Source of the DNA: Delphinus delphis
Lineage: Eukaryota > Chordata > Mammalia > Artiodactyla > Delphinidae
Assembly (NCBI RefSeq): GCF_949987515.2
Contig: NC_082692.2
Coordinates: forward strand, 84,825,488 to 84,889,487
Direction: 5' to 3'
Length of the DNA: 64,000 bases
Shown: piece after piece, positions 11,783 through 21,539 of the stretch
Position numbering within the stretch: position 1 is the stretch's first letter
Layout of the letters: every line of letters starts with the position of its first letter
The notes under the pieces: generated by a model
What the model saw: only the letters and a program-made list of their open reading frames with translations
Told to the model about the DNA's origin: nothing
Database searches by the model: none
Position numbers and translations under genes: made by a program

Positions 11783-12075
11783 CCCAACTACCAGAGAGAA
11801 ATATAACGTGAGCCACAAATGTAATTTAAACATTTCTAGTAGGTACATTTCGTAAGCAAATTAATTTTACTAGTATATTTTATTTAATCCAATATATCTA
11901 AAATATTATCATTTCAATCTATAATCAATCTCTAAACTTAAGAGATACCTTACAGTCTCTTTTTTCAAAAGCTGGTGTGGCTTTGACACTTCCAGCGCAT
12001 GTCAATTCAGACTAGCCGCATTTCAACTGCTCAAGACCTGCTGGTGGCAACTGGTTACCATACTGGACAGCACAG
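11783..12075. mobile_element. hAT-like non-autonomous DNA transposon, copy 1
   Basis: The stretch from AGAGAGAAATATAACGTGAGCC to CATACTGGACAGCACAG is a common mammalian MER-class element whose ends are inverted repeats around CTGTCCAAT. The centre includes TATTTTATTTAATCCAATATATC and the 3' part CTAGCCGCATTTCAACTGCTC. A second copy of the same family lies at 20637-20940. I do not give a MER number because I cannot verify it. Confidence 0.75.
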
Positions 12076-12240
12076 GTGTGTTCAGTAACAGACGGGTAAG
12101 GAGAGAGATGTTTAGAAGTACTGTCTCCAAAATGGTCCAAGTCATGATCCTGGGGGCAGAGAATGTGCAGTAATGTTTACTTCCTCACTTCTGCTTTTCT
12201 TACTGTTTGCTTTTATGAGAATTACCATGTATAAGTACAG

Positions 12241-13289
12241 AAAAATCAACCTGTTTGGCGTTTGAAGGAACAGAGAGAGAACTGCTTGTCAGGTTTCATG
12301 ACCATGAAGCAGCCCTTGTGATGATCTCCCCCATCCTTGTTGAAAACGACGGATGCTGGAGCTTTCAGAGGAAGGGCTTGCCGCCACCTGCCCTGTATGC
12401 AGGTGTATGCACGTGCACACACGCACGCACACACGTGTACACCTTGGCACAGTGGGGGTCAAGGTCATTCCAGCCAGGTGTATCCCAAAGAGCCAACCCT
12501 CTGCTCCCTCAAAACATATGTAAGTAGTGGGAAAGTTCACTTTCTCCCACATGGCTATGAATTCCTGCTCCCTGCCCTGCGCACTCGCTTCCCTCCCTCC
12601 CTCCCTCTCTCAGCCTCTGTCTCTCTCTCTATCCCTGGCCTTGGACACAGTAAACACTCAGTGCAGCGTCTACCCAAGTTCCTCAGTGTCAAGTGCTGGG
12701 GACGCGACCCAAGTCCCATTTAACGCAGTCTCCACGTGTAAGAGCTACAGTAAAACCACGCCCGAGCCCAAGAATCCCATGCGCAGCCCTGGAAAACCTG
12801 TTCACACTATTTCGGTCACAAGCTTTAGGTTTCGAAAAGCTGTGGGTCCCAGATCTCTCCATGTGAACTCAGGAACATCTGGGTGTCCATGGCCTGGACT
12901 CCTACGATTGTAGCACTCAGACAGAAGATGCAGTGTAGCCAAGAGGCTGCTTCAAACTGGCAAAAATAAGCCAGGTGGATCGCTCTGGGTGGGCCCACTC
13001 CTTACCTGTGGGTGTCAGATGGGTGATGAGAAGAAGAAGATGATTTAGAAATATAATGTTATTCTGAAAAACTCTAAAACCGTTTCTCTGTACTTAGCAT
13101 CTTAAAGTTTTTGTTTTGGTTTTCTCTTTGGGGCCGGGAGAAAGCCTATTTCATTCCTATTCCCACTAGGCTCCCTGATAAAAACAGCCACTTAAAAATA
13201 TTTTAATTACCTTTAAAATGAATCAGTAGTAAAAATCATGAACATGAAGACCTACTGCATTCCATGCACTGTGCTACCAATAAAAAGAG
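12241..13289. other. Single-copy DNA with two simple-repeat tracts
   Basis: The tracts are a CA/CG alternating tract near 12408-12440 (GCACACACGCACGCACACACG) and a CCCT/CTCT tract at 12588-12632. The 128-codon frames in this stretch run through those low-complexity tracts and are not credible genes. Confidence 0.5.
12588..12632. repeat. (CCCT)n / (CT)n polypyrimidine tract
   Basis: Direct reading shows about five CCCT units followed by CT-rich sequence with a brief interruption. It is a simple tandem repeat, likely length-polymorphic. Confidence 0.85.
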
Positions 13290-13545
13290 CTGGCAATATT
13301 GAATACTTGCTATATAGGAAGCATTGCCCTAAGCACGTTTGACTTGGAATAACTCAGTTAATCCTCCAACTATCTCAAAGGGGAGGTACTAGTTTAGTCC
13401 CTAGGTTTTGAGATAAAGAAAAAAGGCTTGGAGAGTTCCAGTTACTTCCTCAACATCGCCAAGCTGAAAAGTAGCAGGACAGGGCCTCCAAGGCGGAACT
13501 CTAAACCAGAACACGTAACCACACTGTTCTTTCTGTGATCTTCAC
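13290..13545 (-). mobile_element. MIR SINE
   Basis: Antisense MIR in order: ACTTGCTATATAGGAAGCATTGCC, TAACTCAGTTAATCCTCCAAC, a GGGGAGGTACTAG segment (core), GTTACTTCCTCAACATCGCC and the tRNA-derived end CTCTAAACCAG. The order and words match MIR reversed; it is strongly diverged. Confidence 0.75.
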
Positions 13546-13630
13546 AGCACACCGATGAGACGGGGCCTTTCACTGTCCCCGTGTCACAGATGGGGACCAC
13601 TGAGTGAGCAAGTCAAAAGCAGGCCCTAGG
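13546..13630 (-). mobile_element. Second MIR fragment
   Basis: A partial antisense MIR core follows the first one directly: ATCTTCACAGCACACC, CCCGTGTCACAGATGGGG, CAAGTCAAAAGCAGG. It could be an independent insertion or an internal duplication of the adjacent MIR; independent insertion is more likely because the core sequences differ. Confidence 0.5.
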
Positions 13631-14367
13631 ATGGACACATCCGAACTCAGACGCAGCCTCCCCCAAACCACGCCCTCTCTGGTGGAGGGCAGGACACACG
13701 GATCCAAAACAAGGAGCTACCCCTTCCTCACTTCGGCATCAGAAATGTTTATTTTTCCATTAGAAACCGGTCGTGTTTTGAAACGGTGGTGATAGGAACC
13801 AGGTAAGTACACAGACAGGAGTACCGCTTCCAAGCGCATTCCGGGGAGTGGGGAAAGCCAATGAAGGAGGGGGGGTGCCCAGGGTGGTCCTGGCCTGGGG
13901 GCCTGCTTGCCCTCCATCAGCGCCGAGCGCGGGAAATCTCGGAGAGGACAGAGAAAGCCCGAGGAAGTGCCCTTTCCACAGATATATGTGTGTATGTATG
14001 TACTGATTTTTAATCCTTAGATTCAGGGTTGATGAGAATCAGCTGGTTGGGCTTAGAGACTAACAGCAAACACCCGGGGCGGGGGAGTGCAAGTGCCAGT
14101 GCCCTCACTGCCTTTGGAGCTCAACCTTCAGCAACACCCCTACTAAACTGCTGGGAATCAGAGGAGCTCCCTGGAGCCCGAGGGGCTGTCCCCAGGGTCT
14201 TACTGTTTAGCTGGACACAGCCCTGCTTCTCTCGAAGCTTCTGGAACCACATAGCTGGAAGATACTAGCTCACTGGGTAAAGAGGCTAAAAGAAATGGAG
14301 AGAAACTTCCCAGGCTGGGGAGCACAGGCCCTATCCCGCGGATGATAAGGAGACCAGAGATGGGATC
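13631..14367. other. Single-copy non-coding DNA
   Basis: No element or gene recognised. A small GT/AT alternating tract lies at 13981-14003. Confidence 0.45.
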
Positions 14368-14403
14368 TGCGGACTCTCAACCACTGCGCCACCAGGGAAG
14401 CCC
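14368..14403 (-). mobile_element. Orphan 36-bp head of a CHR-type SINE
   Basis: GCGGACTCTCAACCACTGCG and then CCACCAGGGAAGCCCC are exactly the 5' head of the cetacean SINE in antisense. The rest of the element is absent: upstream sequence (GAGACCAGAGATGGGATCT) is only partly SINE-like. Normal target-primed insertion loses the 5' end and keeps the 3' end, so this reversed pattern points to a deletion or another rearrangement after insertion. Confidence 0.85.
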
Positions 14404-15059
14404 CTGAACACTGTTTTTGTTTGTTTGTTTTGTTTTTAAATTGGAGATGCCGATGATAACAGAGACATATAAGATGAGCAGCAGCTAGTTGCTCTTCTTG
14501 GGCTAAGTGCTTTACACAGATCTGTCCTGTTTGTGCTCATCATAAGGCAATGAGGTACACAGCCACCTTATTTACAGAAGAGCTTCCCTTTCTTGGCTTA
14601 CTAAATATTGCCTGCTGCCCCACACAGTGCCAGGAATAAGTAAGCACTCAATAATTATTTACTGAATAAAGGACTGAACTTAAAGCATCAAAGTTTTGGA
14701 AAAGCTTCTGAGCCCCAGATCTCTCCATGGGATTTCGGGAGCATCAGAATGCCACCGGCCTGGCCTTGCAGGATTCTAGCACTCAGATCTAAGCTGTAAT
14801 GTAGCACCCAGCGAATTACTCTGCAAATTCTAGCAGAAGAGCCAATGGTCAAGCAACCTCCCCATAACAGGATCCCTTCTCTAGCTGCCCAGCACCTTGG
14901 ACTCCCCCATCCCCACTCCTCGAAACACTTGCTGCTCCCGAAATTATGAAAACTTAAAAGAAGAAATATAAACAGCCTCAAGAAACAAAACTTCTGGACT
15001 TCATCTGTAACGGAAGAATTGAACAAGAAAAGAACAGACATACACTTTTTTCTCTTCTA
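14404..15059. other. Mostly single-copy DNA with weak MIR/L2 traces
   Basis: A (TTTG)n-like patch lies near 14412-14432. The segment CACACAGTGCCAGGAATAAG followed by CACTCAATAATTATTTACTG (about 14625-14670) resembles an L2 or MIR 3' end. Nothing else is recognised, and no gene. Confidence 0.4.
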
Positions 15060-15655
15060 TGATTTAAGTGATAACAAAAAATGATAAAACTTGGTGTTGG
15101 CAAAGTTGCAGTGAAATAAACATTCTCATTCAGTATTGGTAGAAGTATAAATTGGTGCATTTTGAAAAGTACACTGATAACATGTATGGAAAATCTATAA
15201 GAATTCCATCACTTTTCTTCTAGAAATTTCCCCCTATAGAATATATCTAAAGAAATGGAAACTGATAAATGTTTGCGCACAGATACGCCTACTGCAACAT
15301 ATTATAGAAAAACTGGAAATGACTCCCACGCTCAACACTGAAGAAGAGTTAATTAAATTTTATTACATCCAAAAAAATGATGTAGTATGCAGTCATCTGA
15401 GATATCTTTATGACATGAGAAAATGCTCACCATGTAATGTTAAATTTAAAAAATGGATACACAATTCTATATACTGTACGACTGCAATTTTGTTAAATAT
15501 GTGTACATCCAACGAAAAAGGAACTGGAGAAACTATATGTTATCCCCCGGGTCTGGATTCTTGATTATTTTTACTTTTGTGTTTGGTCAACTTTTCTACA
15601 ATTTCAAATTCCCTATAATGAGCTGGCTTTTACACTTGTAATCAGAAAAAAAAAA
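15060..15655 (+). mobile_element. Old L1M-class 3' region
   Basis: It contains, in order, the L1 words GTAGAAGTATAAATTGGTGC, TTCTAGAAATTTCCCCCTATAG, TTATAGAAAAACTGGAAATG, TACATCCAAAAAAATGATG, GACATGAGAAAATGCTCACC, and the 3' end TTGTAATCAGAAAAAAAAAAAG with an A-rich tail. This is the 3' untranslated part of an old L1, 5'-truncated; small open frames are incidental. Confidence 0.75.
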
Positions 15656-17420
15656 AGAAGTTTACAAGAATTTCCTATTCTATGTTCTATTACTAATAAC
15701 ATTATAAGAACTAAACTAACGAAATTATATGACCCTTCAAGGTGACAATTCTATATTGGTCTTTATGTGTTTTGATCCCACATAAGGAAATAAAGAGAAG
15801 ATGTCAACCCCATTCCAGAACGAGGGGGAGGAAGACTTCAGAGCTAAGAAGTTCCAATCAGGTAGACAGTGTGCACCTCAAAAACAATGACCAGCACACC
15901 TTATAATCCTTTTTTGTGTCTCAGTCCTTGGAAAAACACATGTCACAAGGGAGTGGCTCAATGGGGTTAATCAGTCAGATAAGGAGAGAGTGGACACCTA
16001 AATTCTCATGCTATGTACAATACTCAACTATTTAAAAAATGCACAGTAGTTGTCAACTGGCAGAAAGATACTAACATTTACACATATCTTCATTAAATAT
16101 CCTTGTTAAGAAAAACTCAGGCTTCAGAGGAAGGACAGAGACAGGGAGCGAGAGGAAGGGAGGAGGAGGGATAAGGAGGAAGAGAAGAAAGAACAGGAGG
16201 CAGAAGAGGAGGAAGATGGAGAGAAAGGAGGAGAAGGCGGAAGGGGAGGGGGAGGGAGGGGAGGGAGGGAAAGTGAAAAGTGGGCATTTTCTGAATCAAC
16301 ATACTTAGATGCTGTTTTTCATATTTAATATTTTTAAACACTTGTAAATGGTGTAATTTCCCTTAACACAGCTGGAAAAAGGAGAGTGCGTTGGAAATGA
16401 AACTTAAGAAAGGGCAATCGACATAAAAAAATACATTTTGGTTTCATCAGGTCTATTTTTTTAAACAGTGAACTTTTTAATAGTGAAATTTTAACATTTC
16501 CACTTGTTTTTGATATTGTATCATAAAAGGAAGGAAGAGGTATATTAGAAGACAGAGAGAATCCCAAAACAGACAGCTACAATTACGCAGTGGCCAGGGG
16601 AACACCTTTTTCCTTTTCTGGGTCTCAGTTTCATCTTCAGTAACTTACAAGGAATTGACCAGAGAAGGCTAACATTCCTTGGTTCTCTCTGAAGTTATAA
16701 ATCTAAGAATACTTCGTTGAGTGGCCATTTGGGGATCTCAGTACTAGATAGGGGAATGGCCACAAAGGACAGAGGTACACAGCTCAATTTTAAACACACC
16801 ATGAACCTCCCAGGAACTCAATAAATACGCGTTGCCTAAACAATTAATGACAGTACCCCTAAGGTGTGGCATGCAAGTAAACTTCAATTTTATACTTTAA
16901 AAGCAGTAAAGACATTTGAGTTTTCCAGAATAAACTGACCAAAACTCAACCAAAGCAAATTCTGGAGATGCAAATGCAGGCAAAGTAAATTAATGGCTTG
17001 CTCCGGGAAAAGAGAAGGAGTGATGTTTGGGATAACGCAATGAAGAGAGGATGAATGGCTGTCCCTTGAAAGGACGCAAAGTTCCCTGCTCCCACGGTGG
17101 AAATCAAGTTGGGGAAGTGGGAAACATGAGAAGAGAAAAATGCCGAGCAACTTAAGGTCCAGAAATTGTGAAATCAAAGTTAATGCAAAGTGTACCTCAC
17201 CTTCTATGGAAAACACATGCAGTCGACACCAGGGGATGCTTTTATGTGTCTCAAATTCATGTTAATATTACTTGAAAGTAGAGGGAGAAACTGAGTGATA
17301 ACCTAAAATCCCAACATCGTATTTCTAAAACTAATTCAAGAGACTGAGCTATCTTGAGACATCCTACACAGGCATACTGGCCATCATTAGTAACTGGAGG
17401 GAATCAGAAGACCCATCCTT
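15656..17420. other. Single-copy DNA with a purine-rich tract
   Basis: The purine tract at 16125-16275 is annotated separately. The frame of about 108 codons on the minus strand at 16890-17216 shows no recognisable protein signature. No interspersed repeat is confidently seen. Confidence 0.45.
16125..16275 (+). repeat. GGA-rich purine tract with G-quadruplex motif
   Basis: About 150 nt of almost pure purine on the plus strand. The last part, 16239-16272, has successive G-runs (GGGGAGGGGGAGGGAGGGG, then AGGGAGGG). Six runs of three or more G separated by single A residues meet the standard G-quadruplex definition, and the purine/pyrimidine strand bias also favours triplex formation. Antisense frames here encode only Ser/Pro/Leu-rich low complexity. 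Confidence 0.9.
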
Positions 17421-17712
17421 GCAGGAATACATAATACAAGAATGGAAATCAGCAAGATACCCTAAAAATAAGACCGAGATACAACAGTGATAACTTGGGA
17501 AAACACTCATGATATTTTAAGGGTAAAAGCAGGAAACAAAATAGTATATACAGTACAAGTAGTACATATAAACAAATCTATATATACAAAACACTGGCAG
17601 GATACAGATAAAATGTTGAACTATTTAGGTGAGGTCACCAGTGAAATTTTTCTTCCTACATTTTCATCCCCTTCTAATTTCTTTTAATGCCATTTTATCA
17701 TGAAAAAAAATT
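17421..17712 (+). mobile_element. Old L1M-class 3' fragment
   Basis: GAAAACACTCATGATATTTTAAG, GTAAAAGCAGGAAACAAAATAG, TATATACAGTACAAG and the closing TTCTTTTAATGCCATTTTATC plus an A-rich tail correspond to the 3' end of an old L1, similar in order to the copy at 15060-15655. It is diverged and non-coding. Confidence 0.55.
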
Positions 17713-18424
17713 AAGAAGTACATTTATCATCTTCCACAAAGAGAGGATACTCTTACCTCACCCAGTACCACCTTAATGGTATTTAGTATCTAAATAGTGA
17801 CAATGCATGTTTTGCATTATTTTACCTACAATTTCCTAGATGCTCAAAGATTTGGGATCAGCCTAGAAATCTCGAAAATGTTCAACTGTTTCAGAAGTTT
17901 TGAATGAGCCAGAGTCTTTGATGCTTAGTTAATTTGAAAGATGGATGAACCCATCAAAGACTACCTATATTAGTATAAGGTAAAGATGATAGACGCACGT
18001 GTGGCTCAGGCACCAACTAGTACTTCACTTATCTAGAGATCAGGTTAACCACACCAAGCTGTGATGTACTTTAGATGATTAAACACGACGTATTTTAAGT
18101 TCGAGATGTAAATATACGTCTCCTTTCACCCCTGCCTTTTATTTGTATTTAATATCTGAACCACCGGATTAGAGAATGAGTCGCATGGCGCAAAATGCAC
18201 AGGATTCCATCAGGAAACAGTGAGTTTTTCTCTGATCACTTCCCACAGGCTGTCCTAGGACCTAAAGGTCAGAGCTAGACCCTGTCTGAGTGGGGCTGCA
18301 AGAGGTGGAGGCACAGGTGATGATCTTAACAAATAAAGAGTGCCAAGCAGGCACTATTCCTGGAAAAATCATTCTAGATGCCTAATTTCCAAAAGCAGAC
18401 AGGAGTGAGCCAGGAGTGAGAGTC
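17713..18424. other. Single-copy non-coding DNA
   Basis: No element or gene recognised. Confidence 0.4.
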
Positions 18425-18900
18425 AACCATTTTTGCCTCCTGTTAAGGTTATCAAGGACTTTCATGTTCAGAAACCCAGTGGTCAGTTCTTTGTCATCAT
18501 TGCTTTTGACCTCTGCACAGCACTGTATACAAGTGCCAATGCTCTCCTCCTTTAAACAATGTCCTCAATGGGGTTCTGGTTCTCTGGAGTCCCAGAGTCT
18601 TCCTCCCATCTTTGACCTCTCCTCCGTGTCTTATGCTCAAACCTCTTAATGGCGTTGGCTTCAGAACCCACATCCTGGAGCCCTTCTCTTCTTTATCGAC
18701 ACCACTGTCCCCCACCTTGGTGAGCTCACCTAGGTTCACGCCTTTACTGACACTTAGACATTCTTATAAAGCCTCAACGTATAGCCCTAGCTAAGACATT
18801 TATAGACCCACATATCCAAATGCCCACTTGATATCTCAGACTGAGTGAGAAATAAGCGACTCCAACCTCACATGTCTACAGCTATACTCCTGGTATCCCC

Positions 18901-19388
18901 TGCTTCCCCTGTCCACTCTCGACAAAGATGCTTGGCTGGACCAAACTTAAATCAGGCTTCTGAACCCATCTGTGTGCTTCCTTGTAAAGCCCAGTTTTAG
19001 CAAGAACCCTGCTCAGTCAGTTTAACCAGAACTCTCTCACCTTTGATATCTGATCACCCTTGATATCTGATTGGGTTCCTCACTCTCCACCATCCTCCAG
19101 GTGATGTCGAGTCACCCTAGCTTATCTGCAGCAAGAATCTTGTTAGATCAGTTTAGCCAGAATCCCCCCTTACTCCTGATGTTTCCTTCCGGAAACTGTC
19201 CATCTACTGACCCCCCCCCCCCCCCCGCTTCTTGGCTATAAATTCTCACTTGCCCATGCTGTATCTGGAGGTGAGGTCAGTCTCTTCTTCCTCCTATAAA
19301 ACCTCACTGCAGCGTTCCCTACACCTATCGAATAAAGAAGGCACTACCGTCTCTAACGAGGGAAATTAAGTAATTTTTTCCTTTAACA
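18901..19388 (+). mobile_element. Solo LTR of an endogenous retrovirus (class I-like)
   Basis: 488 bp beginning TGCTTCCCC and ending CTTTAACA, that is TG...CA, flanked on both sides by CCCC (18897-18900 and 19389-19392). A 4-bp duplication is the usual footprint of class I (gamma-type) retroviruses, although C-rich flanks make it less decisive. TATAAA occurs at 19237-19242 and 19295-19300, and AATAAA at 19331-19336. A 16-nt C-run lies at 19211-19226, and TTGATATCTGAT is directly repeated near 19040-19070. No viral genes are present, only the LTR left after recombination. Confidence 0.8.
19331..19336 (+). promoter_or_regulatory. LTR polyadenylation signal
   Basis: AATAAA lies about 94 nt downstream of the first TATAAA of the LTR (19237), a spacing compatible with a retroviral promoter, R region and poly(A) signal. 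Whether it is active is unknown. Confidence 0.5.
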
Positions 19389-19816
19389 CCCCCAAACCTG
19401 TTCCCCCACAGGCTTCCATATTTTGGTTAGTGGCAGCCCCATCCTTCCCGCAGCTGCTTAAACTGAAAATCCTCAGTCTTCTATCTGACTTCTTTCTTTC
19501 TAACCACAATCAATCCATCAGTTGATACCACCCCATCACACGAGACAAAAATCTTCGGAGTAATCCTTGATACAACTGTCTTCAAACTTTACATCCATTC
19601 CACCAGGAAATCCTTGGATTCTACCTACAGATAAATTCAAAATATAACTACCAAACTAAACCTGTTAGAATTTCATAAATTCCCCTGCCACCTCTACTGC
19701 CATACTGATCCTGGCCGTCACCCTGTCTCACTGAGAATTATCACAGCGGACTCCTAACACGTCTTCTTGCCTATCATCTCACCCACCCACCGTCTACTTT
19801 CAGAACAGCTTCCAAG

Positions 19817-20185
19817 GATTCCCTGGTGGTGCAGTGGTTAGGAATCCGCCTGCCAATGCAGGGGACACCGGTTCGAGCCCTGGTCCGGGAAGATTCCACG
19901 TGCCGTGGAGCAACTAGGCCACAACTACTGAGCCTGCGCTCTAGAGCCCACAAGCCACAGCCACTGAAGCCTGTGTGCCCTGGAGCCCGCGTGCTGCAAC
20001 TACTGAAACCTGCGCGCCTAGAGCCTGTGCTCCGCAACGAGAGAAGCTACTGCAATGAGAAGCCCGCGCACCGCGAAGAGTAGCCCCCGCTCACCACAAC
20101 TAGAGAAAGCCCGTGCACAGCAACGAAGACCCAACACAACCAAAAATAAAAATAAATAAAATAAGTTTATTTAAAAAAAAAAACA
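19817..20185 (+). mobile_element. Long-form CHR SINE (older subfamily)
   Basis: The tRNA-like head is TTCCCTGGTGGTGCAGTGG with a B-box-like GGTTCGAGCCC, closer to a real tRNA than the young copies. The body is longer and contains imperfect internal repeats built on CTGCAACTACTGAAACC and AGAGCCCACAAGCC. The tail is AT-rich (AAAATAAATAAAATAAG, then an A-run). It represents an older CHR subfamily of about 350 bp, inserted in the L2. Confidence 0.9.
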
Positions 20186-20636
20186 AAACCCACTTCCAGA
20201 GTGATCCATTTAAAGCATGACTCACATCTTGTCCCATCTCAAAGCCTATCCACGGCTCCCTACTTCACTAAGAGATTAAGAGTCCAGTGAGCCTTAACGC
20301 CCTACTAGGTCTGGCCCTGTTGCTTCTTGTCCTTGTCCCCCACTACTCTCCTCCTTGGATGACTTTGGTTTGGCCATAGTGGCCAACGTACTCTTTTGAG
20401 AACATGCCTTGTCTTTGCTCAAATGCCTGTGCTTCAGTTAGATTTACCCTGACTATTTACAGTTGCAATCCCCTTCCCTCTGGCAACTGGACCTCCCTTA
20501 TCCGCCTATATTTTCTCCACCACACCTGTCACCTCGTATTTATTTATTATGTTCCCCTACCTGTCCACACCCCCTAGAGCCATAAGCAGAGGGCTTGTCG
20601 CTGTGTCATTCACTGCTCTATTTCCCATCAGCTTGA

Positions 20637-20940
20637 GCAAAACTGCCCAACAGAAATACAATGCCTGCCACACAGGTAATTGTAACCATACTGGAGAAAG
20701 TCAAAAGAAACCGTGAAATTAATTTTAATATTTTACTTAATCCAATGTATCTAAACTATGCTCATTTTAATGTGTAATCAATAAAGAAGAGTTATTCAAA
20801 TATTTCACGTTCTTTTTTCCATACAAACTCCTTGAAAGGCTTTGTGGATTTTAAGCTGACAGCATGTAAGTTTGGGCTAACCACATTTCAAGGGCTCAGT
20901 AGCTACATGTGGCCAGTGGTTTCAGTATTAGACAGTGCAG
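20637..20940. mobile_element. hAT-like non-autonomous DNA transposon, copy 2
   Basis: It is homologous along its length to 11783-12075: both share CAGAAATACAATG/AGAAATATAACG near the start, TTTTACTTAATCCAATGTATC, TTTTAATGTGTAATCAATA, and the ending GGGCTCAGTAGCTACATGTGGCC...GACAGTGCAG. It abuts the 3' end of the L2. Confidence 0.75.
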
Positions 20941-21299
20941 CTCTATTCTACTCTATTTTTTTCCTGCTCTATTGTATACTTATTCTATTTTTCTTTTTAA
21001 TTCTTGGGCACAGCCCACTGAATTGATTTCCCAACCCACAAATGGGTCCCAAAGTGGCCTGTGAAAATCACTGCTCTAAATAAACTTTAAAGAATGTCAT
21101 GTGTAATGAATGGATTTTAGGACACTTCCTTTGGCCTCCAGTGACTGCTCATGATACTTTAAAAGAGAAATTGACTTCCAGAAATGAGCGGGCTGGAGGA
21201 AAGGGTGAGGAAGTGAATATCCATGCCAGTACATGAACCGAAATCATCAAAGTCCATATCCAATGATGCAAGATTTTTTTTAATTAAAAGGTAATTTTA

Positions 21300-21521
21300 T
21301 TTATTTTTTATTTTATTTTATTTTATTTTGCGGTACACGGGCCTCTCACTGCTGTGGCCTCTCCCGTTGCGGAGCACAGGCTCCGGACGCGCAGCCTCAG
21401 CAGCCATGGCTCATGGGCCCAGCCGCCCTGCGGCATGTGGGATCTTCCTGGACCGGGGCACAAACCCGTGTCCCCTGCATCGGCAGGCGGACTCTCAACC
21501 ACTGCGCCACCAGGGAAGCCC
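21300..21521 (-). mobile_element. CHR-type SINE with 18-bp target-site duplication
   Basis: Antisense copy whose tail is not pure A but a pentamer (ATTTT)n on the plus strand, that is (AAAAT)n in the sense direction. The body runs from GCGGTACACGGGCCTCTCAC to the head CCACCAGGGAAGCCC. The perfect 18-bp duplication AATTAAAAGGTAATTTTA lies at 21282-21299 and 21522-21539. Confidence 0.98.
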
Positions 21522-21539
21522 AATTAAAAGGTAATTTTA

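Larger units (their letters stand above)
11150..12240 (+). mobile_element. Old L1M-class 3' region, split by two DNA transposons
   Basis: The L1 order is AACCCAGCATTTCACATTCTGG, interruption, CTAAGGAAAGAATCAGATGG, CAAGCCTGTTCATCAGCG, TATAAGGTAATAATAATGC, interruption, then a decayed 3' end near 12090-12240. A MER5A (11298-11529) and a hAT-like element (11783-12075) sit in the two gaps. The flanks rejoin in the correct L1 order, so the L1 is older than both. No coding potential remains. Confidence 0.65.
18425..20636 (+). mobile_element. Long L2 LINE fragment, interrupted twice
   Basis: L2 words appear in consensus order across the whole interval: GAAACCCAGTGGTCAGTTC, TTCTTTATCGACACCACTGTCC, CCAAATGCCCACTTGATATCTC, [LTR], CCCAAACCTGTTCCCCCAC, CAATCAATCCATCAGTTG, [SINE], AGAGTGATCCATTTAAAGCATG, CTACTAGGTCTGGCC, and the 3' region around CTAGAGCCATAAGCAGAGG. 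About 1.35 kb of L2 remains, covering the C-terminal reverse-transcriptase region and 3' UTR, with no intact frame. The two interruptions are an ERV LTR (18901-19388) and a CHR SINE (19817-20185). Confidence 0.8.

Noticed and set aside
19201..19230. C16 run as an assembly error
   Set aside because: It lies inside the LTR and the sequence on both sides is consistent LTR. The length may be miscounted, but there is no sign of misassembly.
18901..19388. Complete endogenous retrovirus
   Set aside because: L2 sequence resumes immediately on both sides; only a single LTR is present, without internal genes or a second LTR.
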